Source: Bacteroidota bacterium
GTDB lineage: Bacteria > Bacteroidota > Ignavibacteria > Kapaibacteriales > UBA2268
DNA length: 13,026 bases
Direction: 5' to 3'
NCBI GenBank assembly: GCA_027371665.1
Contig: DAHXMP010000157.1
Span: 1 to 13,026 of the forward strand
The notes below the pieces were generated by a model. It had not been told where the DNA came from and did no database searches. It saw nothing but the letters and a program-made list of their open reading frames with translations. The position numbers and the translations under genes are program-made. Shown one piece after another: positions 1 to 6,697 of this stretch. The number at the start of each line of letters is the position of its first letter. Within the stretch, counting starts at the first letter, position 1.

Positions 1-5
1 AATGG

Positions 6-872
6 ATGAATATTAACCGTGGTGATATTATTCGTGTTGGTGGTAGAGATTACCTCGTTAGAGGTAATCTGAGTGAAACCCGATTTGGTATTGAGGACCA
101 GCCAAAATACTGGGTTTTCAGTGCTATTGACATACGGAATAATGAAGATAAGATTATTAAGACGGTTTTTCATGAGGAATTCATTGCGCATATAGGAATA
201 CTTAAAATAAGATGCTACAGGAGCCCTGAAAAAGAAGCGGAAGTTTTAGAACTGGTTAGTGATGACCCAAGATTTATGCAGGGTAAAACTTTCTATGATG
301 ATAATAACAATGCAATCAGGGTAATTGATTTTATTAAGGGAACTTCAATTTTCAATTATGTGTATTTGATTAACAAAACGCATGAGCAGTATTTTTATGA
401 GGATTTGCCCGGGATTTTAAGAAAGCTTAAAGATTCTTTTCTGGCTATCAGTTATTTGCATAGAAATAAGATTTGCCATGGAGATATAAGAAATGACCAT
501 ATCATTATCGAAAAATTCTCCGGTGAATACAAATGGATTGATTTCGACCTGAAACAGGACGTTAGCGACTTTGATATGTGGAGCATGGGGAACATTATAT
601 CCTATACAGTCGGTAAGGGAATCAGAACATTTAACCAGATACTTAAGGGTAAGGATTTTTCTGATGATGTAAAAAATAATCTTGAGCCCTCAGACAGTTC
701 TGCTTTTCACAATTACAGGGTGATGAACCTGGTTAAACTTTATCCCTATATTCCCCCTATACTTTCGGAAATTCTAAAACATTTTACCATTACGCCCAAA
801 ATATTTTACAGGGATATTGATGAATTTTGTGATGAATATTACGAAATGCTGGAAAAGGAATTTCCCGCTTAA
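6..872 (+). CDS. Protein-kinase-like protein, possibly 5' partial
   Basis: A 288-residue protein with a recognisable kinase-like catalytic core. HGDIRNDH at residues 158-165 matches the catalytic loop (Asp160 as catalytic base, Asn163 as metal ligand position). WIDFDL at 177-182 sits where the DFG motif belongs but reads DFD, so the metal-binding Asp179 is kept and the Gly is replaced. DMWSMG at 190-195 resembles the helix F DxWxxG motif. LKI near residue 67 could hold the ATP-binding Lys; the Gly-rich loop is poorly conserved. No membrane segment or sensor domain is seen. It lies 91 bp upstream of a histidine kinase gene on the same strand, which suggests a signalling role. The frame stays open to the window edge, so the true start may lie upstream; an overlapping frame ends at a TAA at 14-16 and could be the tail of a preceding gene. 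Substrate unknown; it could be a protein kinase or a small-molecule kinase of the same fold. Confidence 0.7.
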   Translation: MNINRGDIIRVGGRDYLVRGNLSETRFGIEDQPKYWVFSAIDIRNNEDKIIKTVFHEEFIAHIGILKIRCYRSPEKEAEVLELVSDDPRFMQGKTFYDDNNNAIRVIDFIKGTSIFNYVYLINKTHEQYFYEDLPGILRKLKDSFLAISYLHRNKICHGDIRNDHIIIEKFSGEYKWIDFDLKQDVSDFDMWSMGNIISYTVGKGIRTFNQILKGKDFSDDVKNNLEPSDSSAFHNYRVMNLVKLYPYIPPILSEILKHFTITPKIFYRDIDEFCDEYYEMLEKEFPA

Positions 873-902
873 ATTTGTATCGGCAGTTTGACTGTAAATT
901 AG

Positions 903-931
903 TTGTTCTATAAAACTAAAATATAATTTTG
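903..931 (+). promoter_or_regulatory. Putative Bacteroidota-type promoter for the sensor kinase gene
   Basis: TTG at 903-905 is followed after 18 bases by TAATTTTG at 924-931, an exact match to the TAnnTTTG -7 element known for the primary sigma factor of Bacteroidota, with a spacing inside the known range. It lies about 30 bp before the start codon at 964. This would let the kinase/regulator pair be expressed separately from the gene ending at 872. It is only a sequence match in AT-rich DNA. Confidence 0.4.
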
Positions 932-963
932 AAATTAATGCAAAATATTAGGTAAAAAAAGAT

Positions 964-2811
964 ATGAAGGCAATTATCATAGGTGGAGGGAAAGGCTGCC
1001 GCTCCCTTTTAAAGCTCACAAGGAGTGCAACACTTAAAGAGTTCACAATTAATGTTCTTGGTGTGGTTGACATTCATGTTGATGCCCCTGGTATGGTATA
1101 TGCCCGGGAATTGGGTCTGCATACTTTTTCAAGCCTTAAGGAAGCATTTAACAACCTGAATTTTGAATTAATTATCGAACTAACCGGGAAAGATACATTT
1201 TTAGAAGAATTATATAAGAATTTAAAACCGGGAATTAAATTAATTGACCATACTATGGCTCGTATATTTTGGGACCTTCTTAATGCACAGGAGAACCAGA
1301 TTTGGCAATATGAGGAACTGGAACGGCTCGAAAAAAAGCTGGAAAATGAAAAGACCTTTTTGCAAAGCATATTTGACAGTAGTGCAGATATGTCTATTGT
1401 TATGGATACTAACAGAAATATTGTCAGAGCTAATAAGAAATTTTATGAGTTTACGGGCAAACATCATAATGATGTTATTGGTAAAAAGTGTTATGAAGCC
1501 TTAAACGGTACTGTTTTGGAATGCTATAACCAGGAATTTTGCCAGATGATTCATGATATGATGGCAACCGGTAACCAACAGGTTATTGTTAGAAAAACAC
1601 CCCCGCCAAACGAAACTCACTGGGAAGTTGCACGTTCACCGATTAGAAACGAGTCTGGTGAAATAGAAGCTGTGTTAGCTACCTGGCATAAAATTACGGA
1701 AAGAGTAATGCTAATGAGAGAAATTGAAAGTGCTGAAACAAAATTTCGCAGTTTCATTAATTCGGCACAGGACTGGATTTCTATTAAAGGACTCGACGGC
1801 AGGTACATGGCTGTTAACTCGGCTATAGCAAATTCCTATCATTTAAAGCCCGAGGATTTTGTCAATAAAAAACCCGAAGAAATTCTTCCGGCAAGAATGG
1901 CTGAAACAATCAAGCTTCATGATAAAGAAGTCCTGGCAAAAAGAAAACATCATTATTACGATGAATTAATACCGATTGACGGGCAAGACCATCACTTCCA
2001 GACAATCAGGTTCCCGTTGACTGATTACAGCGGCGAAATTATCGGTGTTTGTACCATTGCAAGGGATACAACCAGGGAATTTTTATTACAGGAACAGCTT
2101 GTACAAAGTGAAAAGCTTGCCGCTCTCGGAAAGCTTGCTGCCGGTATAGCCCACGAGATAAATAATCCCCTGACCGGTATCATGGCTTATACCGAGGATA
2201 TGCTTTCCGATACTCCTGCCACAGATACAAAACATGATGACCTTAAAGTAATTTTGAGAGAAACAATCCGATGCAGGGACATTGTCAGAAACCTTCTGGA
2301 TTTTTCCCGGCAGGATAAACCCAAATTGGAAATTGTTGAACCAAATAAAATAGTTGCTGATTCTCTTGCATTACTTGAAAAATTACCTCAATTCAAAGAT
2401 ATAACAATTCATAAAGAATTCGATGAGAAAGTCCCCTTGATTCACTCAGACCCACAGCAAATGCTTCAGGTTCTTTTAAACCTGTTTCTGAATGCCGCCG
2501 ATGCCATGCATTTTAAAGGTAAAATCATTATTCATACAGGTTATGACAGGAAGAAAGATAAATGCATTATTTCTGTCGAGGACTCCGGGCCGGGGATACC
2601 GGAGAATTTAATTGATAAAATTTTTGAGCCCTTCTTTTCGACTAAAGGAACTAACGGGCTTGGTTTAGCTGTTAGCTGGGGTATTATCGAAAGGCACACG
2701 GGTACAATTGAAGTTGACACTTCCGAAGGTGGTGGTGCTGTTTTCAGGTTGATTCTTCCTGTTTACAGGGAATCTAAAAAAGTTCAAGCAAGTAAAATAT
2801 TGGAGCGCTAA
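964..2811 (+). CDS. Soluble sensor histidine kinase with N-terminal Rossmann-like domain and two PAS domains
   Basis: 615 residues. Residues 1-105 look like a nucleotide-binding Rossmann fold: MKAIIIGGGKGC with GGGKGC at 7-12, then LGVVDI at 32-37 and ELIIELTG at 68-75, as in homoserine-dehydrogenase-like NAD-binding domains. A short charged coiled-coil stretch (about 110-133) leads to PAS 1 (about 132-250), which carries Cys176, Cys187 and Cys193 close together, and PAS 2 (about 258-375). The HisKA domain has AAGIAHEINNPL with phospho-acceptor His397. The HATPase domain shows the N box (LLNLFLNAADA, Asn506/Asn510), G1 (EDSGPGI, 539-545), F box (FEPFFSTK, 554-561) and G2 (GTNGLGLA, 562-569). 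No transmembrane helix or signal peptide is visible, so it should sense a cytoplasmic cue. It ends two bases before the response regulator gene, its likely partner. The Rossmann ligand is inferred, not shown. Confidence 0.92.
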   Translation: MKAIIIGGGKGCRSLLKLTRSATLKEFTINVLGVVDIHVDAPGMVYARELGLHTFSSLKEAFNNLNFELIIELTGKDTFLEELYKNLKPGIKLIDHTMARIFWDLLNAQENQIWQYEELERLEKKLENEKTFLQSIFDSSADMSIVMDTNRNIVRANKKFYEFTGKHHNDVIGKKCYEALNGTVLECYNQEFCQMIHDMMATGNQQVIVRKTPPPNETHWEVARSPIRNESGEIEAVLATWHKITERVMLMREIESAETKFRSFINSAQDWISIKGLDGRYMAVNSAIANSYHLKPEDFVNKKPEEILPARMAETIKLHDKEVLAKRKHHYYDELIPIDGQDHHFQTIRFPLTDYSGEIIGVCTIARDTTREFLLQEQLVQSEKLAALGKLAAGIAHEINNPLTGIMAYTEDMLSDTPATDTKHDDLKVILRETIRCRDIVRNLLDFSRQDKPKLEIVEPNKIVADSLALLEKLPQFKDITIHKEFDEKVPLIHSDPQQMLQVLLNLFLNAADAMHFKGKIIIHTGYDRKKDKCIISVEDSGPGIPENLIDKIFEPFFSTKGTNGLGLAVSWGIIERHTGTIEVDTSEGGGAVFRLILPVYRESKKVQASKILER

Positions 2812-2813
2812 TA

Positions 2814-3602
2814 ATGGATAATAAACTAAATATTCTAATAGTGGACGACGAACAAATTGTACTGGACAGTATCAGGAAGCTTCTTAAGAATGAACCGGAT
2901 TACAATTTATTAACTGCTCTGTCTGTTGACGAAGCGTTCAAAGTAATGGCCATCAATCATATTCATATTATATTGACCGACCTCATGATGCCTGAAATTG
3001 ACGGGCTCGAATTTATGAAAATACTCAAAGACAATCATCCAAACATAATCGCAATTATGATTACCGGCTATGCTACAATCAATACCGCTTTGCAATCAAT
3101 GCAGTTGGGAGCATTCGATTACCTTGCCAAGCCATTTACAAGAGAAGAATTGATAAAAGTTGTCCGTAGAGCTGCCGGACTTGCTATTACAATTCTTAAT
3201 GCTTCTGATTCCGATATAGCAAAACTTAAGGTATCAGAATCCGAAAAGTTCATGACAACATTGGGCAGTATTGGTGAACATTCCTGGCTAATGAGAGATG
3301 ACGACGGGACTGTTTTAATCGGAGCAGAAAGGTCATTTCTATACAGTATTGGAAGGATTCTAACTGTTTATCTGCCTTCTGTAGGGGATGAGCTGAGGCA
3401 TGGAAGTGTTTTCTTCCAGGTATTTTCTACTGATTTACGTTCACTTTCTCTTTTATCTCCACTTTCAGGTACGGTGATTGAAGTAAACGAAAGTATAAAT
3501 AAAGACCCTAACGGAATCCTTCAGGACCCTTATGGCAAGGGATGGCTCATAAAAATTAATCCGGCAAACTTCGAAGAAGAAATCAAGCTGATGGGTAGGT
3601 AA
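2814..3602 (+). CDS. Response regulator with GcvH-like C-terminal domain lacking the lipoyl lysine
   Basis: 262 residues. Residues 5-125 are a complete receiver domain: acidic pair Asp11/Asp12, phospho-acceptor Asp56 (ILTDLMMP), Thr84 (MITGYA) and Lys106 (AKPF). Instead of a DNA-binding or AAA+ domain, residues about 150-255 resemble the glycine cleavage system H protein: EHSWLMRDDDGTVLIG, a YLPSVGDELRHG stretch, SPLSGTVIEVNESIN and DPYGKGWLIKI follow the H-protein order closely. At the place of the lipoylated Lys in the ESVKA loop this protein reads FSTDLRS, with Leu208 aligned to the Lys, so it should not carry lipoate. A GGAG site at 2802-2805 inside the end of the kinase gene and the two-base gap indicate translational coupling. 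Output is probably protein-protein interaction or ligand binding rather than direct DNA binding; that part is inference. Confidence 0.88.
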   Translation: MDNKLNILIVDDEQIVLDSIRKLLKNEPDYNLLTALSVDEAFKVMAINHIHIILTDLMMPEIDGLEFMKILKDNHPNIIAIMITGYATINTALQSMQLGAFDYLAKPFTREELIKVVRRAAGLAITILNASDSDIAKLKVSESEKFMTTLGSIGEHSWLMRDDDGTVLIGAERSFLYSIGRILTVYLPSVGDELRHGSVFFQVFSTDLRSLSLLSPLSGTVIEVNESINKDPNGILQDPYGKGWLIKINPANFEEEIKLMGR

Positions 3603-3619
3603 TTATTGTTTTAATAATT
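3601..3619 (+). terminator. Weak AT-only hairpin after the regulator gene
   Basis: AATTATT at 3601-3607 pairs perfectly with AATAATT at 3613-3619 around a GTTTT loop, overlapping the stop codon and followed by TTT. An A/T-only stem is weak, so termination here is uncertain. A second hairpin, TCAGTC (3732-3737) with GACTGA (3746-3751), followed some 15 bases later by T-rich sequence, is an alternative end for the same transcript. Confidence 0.2.
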
Positions 3620-3819
3620 TTCCAACAGCACTAATACATTTCTTGCTTTTTATTTATTTTTTATGTAACTCAATAGCAGTTTTTCCCACGAGAATATTTT
3701 GTACTTTTTTATATAGATACGTTTAATACTGTCAGTCGGCTTCAGGACTGAATCTTGACGTTCTTTTAATTTTTTTATGAAAATATTTCGAGACCTTTTG
3801 GCATTTCATGTGTCATTAT

Positions 3820-3834
3820 AATAGTTGAACTATT
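3820..3834. promoter_or_regulatory. Perfect palindrome just upstream of the secreted-protein gene
   Basis: AATAGTT-G-AACTATT is a perfect 7+1+7 palindrome. It starts inside a TATAAT-like hexamer (3817-3822) and ends 16 bases before the start codon at 3851. The position is right for an operator, but a TTGGCA at 3798-3803 is only 13 bases from the hexamer, which is too short for a normal -35/-10 pair. Chance occurrence in AT-rich DNA is possible. Confidence 0.2.
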
Positions 3835-3850
3835 GTAAAAGGAAAAAACT

Positions 3851-4669
3851 ATGAAAACAAAGAAAAAATTTTTGGGAGTGCTTTTCTATTCTGCTCTATT
3901 AATTGCTTTCTTTAGCATTGGCAGGTTGCAAGCCGGAATAGAAATAGATACAACTAATCCCTGCTGGCGTTTATTATATCCAGACGACCCGATTCACGGT
4001 TCTTACAATCCTGATTCTGTTATGATTGACACATGTGCAACAACCAGACCCATGTTTCCTGTTTTATATGCTTATAAATGGTTTAAAATATTATTACCAC
4101 CTGGAGCATTAAATGTTCCTTGGGCACCAAGAGATTCATTAATTATAAGAAATTGGAGGGATATTGATACAAATTTTACTGAATTAAGGAATGGTTTTCA
4201 AAATTTAGAAAATAAATTCAGTCCTTTCATTATGAAAAAAGAATTTCCAGACATAATTGATACATTAGAAGGAGCCAGTGGTCTATATTTGTTAAAATTT
4301 GAAAAATATTTTAATATTGATACTTTAGTTATCTATTTAAAATTAATAAATGGAATTTATGATGCTAATTATGATATGAGGGCAACACAATTATTAAATA
4401 ATATAATAGATATAAATTCACAGGAAGCTAAAACTGATATTGAAATAGAACAAAAAACTAATGATAATAGAATTGAAATATATATTCATAAATTTCAAAG
4501 ACTTTGTAAGACAATAGATATATATAATTTGAACTTAAAAAAAATTTTACAATATCATATGTTAAATAATAATAATACACACATTATTCTTGATATTTCA
4601 AATTTAACAACAGGTATTTATTTTCTTCATTATGGAAATATCATAAAGTCATTCATTATTTTGAATTAA
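3851..4669 (+). CDS. Secreted protein with T9SS type A C-terminal sorting tail
   Basis: 272 residues. A signal peptide (KTKKK basic start, hydrophobic core 7-22, likely cleavage after A28 in RLQA-G) directs export. Residues about 38-155 form a region shared with the next gene: LLYPDDP, NPDSVMIDTCATT (53-65), FPVLYAYKW (69-77), APRDS (92-96), DIDTNFTELR (104-113) and KFEKYFNIDT (149-158). Residues about 196-272 resemble the Por secretion tail: beta-strand-like segments ending in LDISNLTTGIYFLHYG (247-262) and KSFIILN at the C-terminus. Such tails send proteins through the type IX system to the cell surface. A GGA at 3841-3843 precedes the start with about 8 bases spacing. The tail region is markedly more AT-rich than the N-terminal part. 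No enzyme motif is recognised; function unknown. Confidence 0.82.
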   Translation: MKTKKKFLGVLFYSALLIAFFSIGRLQAGIEIDTTNPCWRLLYPDDPIHGSYNPDSVMIDTCATTRPMFPVLYAYKWFKILLPPGALNVPWAPRDSLIIRNWRDIDTNFTELRNGFQNLENKFSPFIMKKEFPDIIDTLEGASGLYLLKFEKYFNIDTLVIYLKLINGIYDANYDMRATQLLNNIIDINSQEAKTDIEIEQKTNDNRIEIYIHKFQRLCKTIDIYNLNLKKILQYHMLNNNNTHIILDISNLTTGIYFLHYGNIIKSFIILN

Positions 4670-4723
4670 ATAATTATTATAATAGAACTTGCTTATATTA
4701 AAATATTATTTCTTAGGTGATAT

Positions 4724-5200
4724 ATGAAGAGGGTGATTTATATTTTTTCGGTCATTTTTTTTATGCTTTTCGCTTACAATTACTTGTACTCACAAATTGA
4801 TTCTAGTTTAAAACTTTTATATCCTCATGACCCGGACCAACATTCATTCAATCCTGATTCAGTTATGATTGACACATGTGCTACAACAGACCCTACATTT
4901 CCAGTTTTATATGCATATAAATGGTATAATGTATTTTTACCCTCTGGTTCTTTGATAATACCATGTGCTCCAAGAGACTCTATAGTTTATAGAGAATGGA
5001 GTGATATTGATACTAATTTTATTGAATTACGCGAAGGTTTCCAAATGATTGAAAATAAATTCGGTCCTTTTATTTTAAAAAAACAATATCCTGATGATAC
5101 TGATTCATCACACTTAGGAAGTAGGAGTTGTTATATAAAATTTGAAAAATATTTTAATATTGACACAGTCACTTATTATTTGAATAATGAATTGATATAA
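4724..5200 (+). CDS. Short exported paralogue of the preceding protein, without T9SS tail
   Basis: 158 residues. Signal peptide 1-23 (MKRVIYIF with a hydrophobic core, likely cleavage in LYS-Q). The remainder aligns along its length with residues 38-160 of the preceding protein: LLYPHDP, NPDSVMIDTCATT (43-55), FPVLYAYKW (59-67), CAPRDS (81-86), DIDTNFIELR (94-103), KFEKYFNIDT (139-148). It stops just after this shared module and lacks the sorting tail, and no tail remnant is seen downstream in any frame. It is therefore either a periplasmic single-module form or a truncated copy. AGGTGA at 4715-4720 with only three bases before ATG serves as ribosome binding site. The pair is a tandem duplication; a third, decayed copy lies at 10374-10681 on the other strand. 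Function unknown. Confidence 0.78.
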   Translation: MKRVIYIFSVIFFMLFAYNYLYSQIDSSLKLLYPHDPDQHSFNPDSVMIDTCATTDPTFPVLYAYKWYNVFLPSGSLIIPCAPRDSIVYREWSDIDTNFIELREGFQMIENKFGPFILKKQYPDDTDSSHLGSRSCYIKFEKYFNIDTVTYYLNNELI

Positions 5201-5245
5201 TAAATTTATTGTTGATTGTTTTTTCCTAATCCTTTAAACATTTTT

Positions 5246-5263
5246 AATTGCAGAGGGGCAATT
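5246..5263. other. Small hairpin downstream of the exported paralogue
   Basis: AATTGC pairs with GCAATT around a six-base AGAGGG loop. It could end the 4724-5200 transcript, but no T-run follows directly, so a terminator role is uncertain. Nothing else clear is seen in 5201-5349. Confidence 0.2.
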
Positions 5264-5349
5264 CTGTTTCCTACTTATGTGTTTTTTTAAAACTCGGAGA
5301 TAATATCTTTTTGTTTTGCAACATTTTTTTCTTAATTTGCGTTTGTATA

Positions 5350-5360
5350 TTTTGTGTTGT
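5350..5360 (+). promoter_or_regulatory. TTTTGTGTTGT element upstream of the transposase-like gene
   Basis: This 11-mer recurs exactly at 8502-8512 and 9506-9516, each time in the leader of a + strand gene. Here it lies 61 bases before the start at 5422 and follows TATA, giving TATATTTTG, close to a Bacteroidota -7 element with one extra base. The GCAACC partner seen at the other two sites is not at the same distance here (a GCAAC is at 5318-5322). Promoter role is inferred. Confidence 0.3.
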
Positions 5361-5421
5361 CGTATTTGTATTTTGTTGTTGCAATTAATAAGTCTTAAAA
5401 AAATAAAGGCTTGAAAATAAA

Positions 5422-6576
5422 ATGAGTGCTGAAAAAAATCCGGTATGTATTTATTGTAAAAGTTCTAAAGTAATTAAACACGGGCAAACCTCGACAGGAA
5501 ATAAGCGTTACAGATGCCGAAATTGCGGCAAGACTTGGGTGCTTGAAAAAAATGAAGCCGTTAGGCCTGATTTATCGGACATTGCCGAAGCTTACCTCAG
5601 CGGGCGAACCTGCCGTGACCTTGTCTCTGTATATCATAGTTCTCCACTGAGAATCAATCAAAAAATCAGGGAATTTCTCGAAGGATGCCCTCACTGGGAA
5701 GATTATTTAGACGCATGTGTTCCACAACATCACACAAGACTGATTTACCTTATTGGGAGAAATTTTTCCTGTATGTGTAAAGGCTCTAAAGCTAACACGA
5801 TGTTTCTTGCAATGGCTGTTGATGCACTATCTACGGTTGTTCTCGGTTATGAAATTGCTGCCAAAGATTCAAAAAACCTTTGGATGCAGTTCCTTGACAG
5901 GCTTAATAGCAGGGGAATTTCCTGTGAAACCTTCATTACAAACGGCGCCAGGCATATCGAGGAAGCAATTCAAACTTCATATCCGGAAGCAACGCTGAAA
6001 ATTACATACCATAAAGCATATAGAGACAAAGAATTAACTTGCTGCCTCTCGAGATTGCCTGTTAATATTAAGCTTTTCAACGAAGCATTAAAGATATTTG
6101 AAGGAGTTAAACATCCTAATCTATTGCATTATCTTAACGATGATGGTGGACATAAGGCTAAAGAAATCCTTAAATCTGCACCCGAGATGTTTGCTCACAG
6201 GCTGAAGGAGAGATTAGATAATAAACCGCGTGTACGTATTGACGGCTTAGGCACTGCTTTCAAAATGCGGTTTGAGAAATTTCACATGCTGAAAGACAAT
6301 CCAAATCCTGTAATCAATGGGTGGATAGCAAAATGGATGGTTAACAGGATTGAAATGGGTTTCAGCCGATTATCCGTTTATATGCAGTTGCCTGTTGCTA
6401 CTTCATTCAAAGCATTTTCCTGCGGGAATCTCCCTGTTTTATTGCAGTTAAGCCAGGACAGCCCTTTGCTGAAATCATTCATCGTTGAAATTGCGACACG
6501 GGCTTTGCAGGTTCCTGGAGTAAATTTCACTTGCGAAATGAAGCTCGATAAATGCAGCCTGATTCAGTATCCTTGA
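5422..6576 (+). CDS. Zinc-ribbon transposase-like protein with altered catalytic triad
   Basis: 384 residues. The N-terminus is a zinc ribbon (Cys9/Cys12 and Cys32/Cys35 in CIYC and CRNCGKTW), like the InsA-type DNA-binding ribbon of IS1 and IS1595 relatives. Residues 51-86 look like a helix-turn-helix. From about 127 the order MAVDALSTVVLGYEI, LWMQFLDRLNSRG, FITNGARHIEEAI and YHKAYRD follows the RNase H-like core of IS256/MULE-type transposases. Asp134 fits the first catalytic Asp and Glu311 in NRIEMGFSRL could fit the Glu, but the second Asp position is Asn174 (ITNGA where TDGA is usual). No terminal inverted repeats or target-site duplication were found in the flanks, and there is no frameshift. 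It may be a domesticated or inactive transposase kept for another role, or a divergent family with a different second acid. AAAGG at 5405-5409 is a somewhat distant ribosome binding site. Confidence 0.7.
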   Translation: MSAEKNPVCIYCKSSKVIKHGQTSTGNKRYRCRNCGKTWVLEKNEAVRPDLSDIAEAYLSGRTCRDLVSVYHSSPLRINQKIREFLEGCPHWEDYLDACVPQHHTRLIYLIGRNFSCMCKGSKANTMFLAMAVDALSTVVLGYEIAAKDSKNLWMQFLDRLNSRGISCETFITNGARHIEEAIQTSYPEATLKITYHKAYRDKELTCCLSRLPVNIKLFNEALKIFEGVKHPNLLHYLNDDGGHKAKEILKSAPEMFAHRLKERLDNKPRVRIDGLGTAFKMRFEKFHMLKDNPNPVINGWIAKWMVNRIEMGFSRLSVYMQLPVATSFKAFSCGNLPVLLQLSQDSPLLKSFIVEIATRALQVPGVNFTCEMKLDKCSLIQYP

Positions 6577-6640
6577 TCTAAGTCAATATCTTTGTATTGT
6601 TTAGGTAAAATTAAGTAAATTTTAAAATATTCAATATTGG

Positions 6641-6654
6641 ATTTGAATTCAAAT
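6641..6654. other. Perfect 14-bp palindrome in the convergent intergenic gap
   Basis: ATTTGAATTCAAAT lies between the converging gene ends at 6576 (+) and 6698 (-). As RNA it gives a five-pair stem with an AATT loop on either strand. It could contribute to bidirectional termination, but no adjacent T-run supports this. Confidence 0.2.
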
Positions 6655-6697
6655 ATCATATCTAAAAAATATCTTTAATTTTTAAATTATTTTGATA

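Noticed and set aside
1074..1467. Minus-strand open frames within the sensor kinase gene (and others at 1617-1808, 2910-3095, 8692-8880, 9006-9320).
   Set aside because: They lie opposite well-supported genes, show low-complexity or Ser-rich translations and no recognisable motif; they are frame shadows.
3630..3815. A minus-strand frame of about 50 codons (reading ERQDSVLKPTDSIKRIY) in the gap before the secreted-protein gene.
   Set aside because: No ATG, GTG or TTG start with a ribosome binding site, a Lys/Ile-rich translation expected from AT-rich DNA, and no similarity to neighbours.
3798..3822. TTGGCA and TATAAT as a sigma-70 promoter for the secreted-protein gene.
   Set aside because: The 13-base spacer is too short, and Bacteroidota primary promoters use a different consensus.
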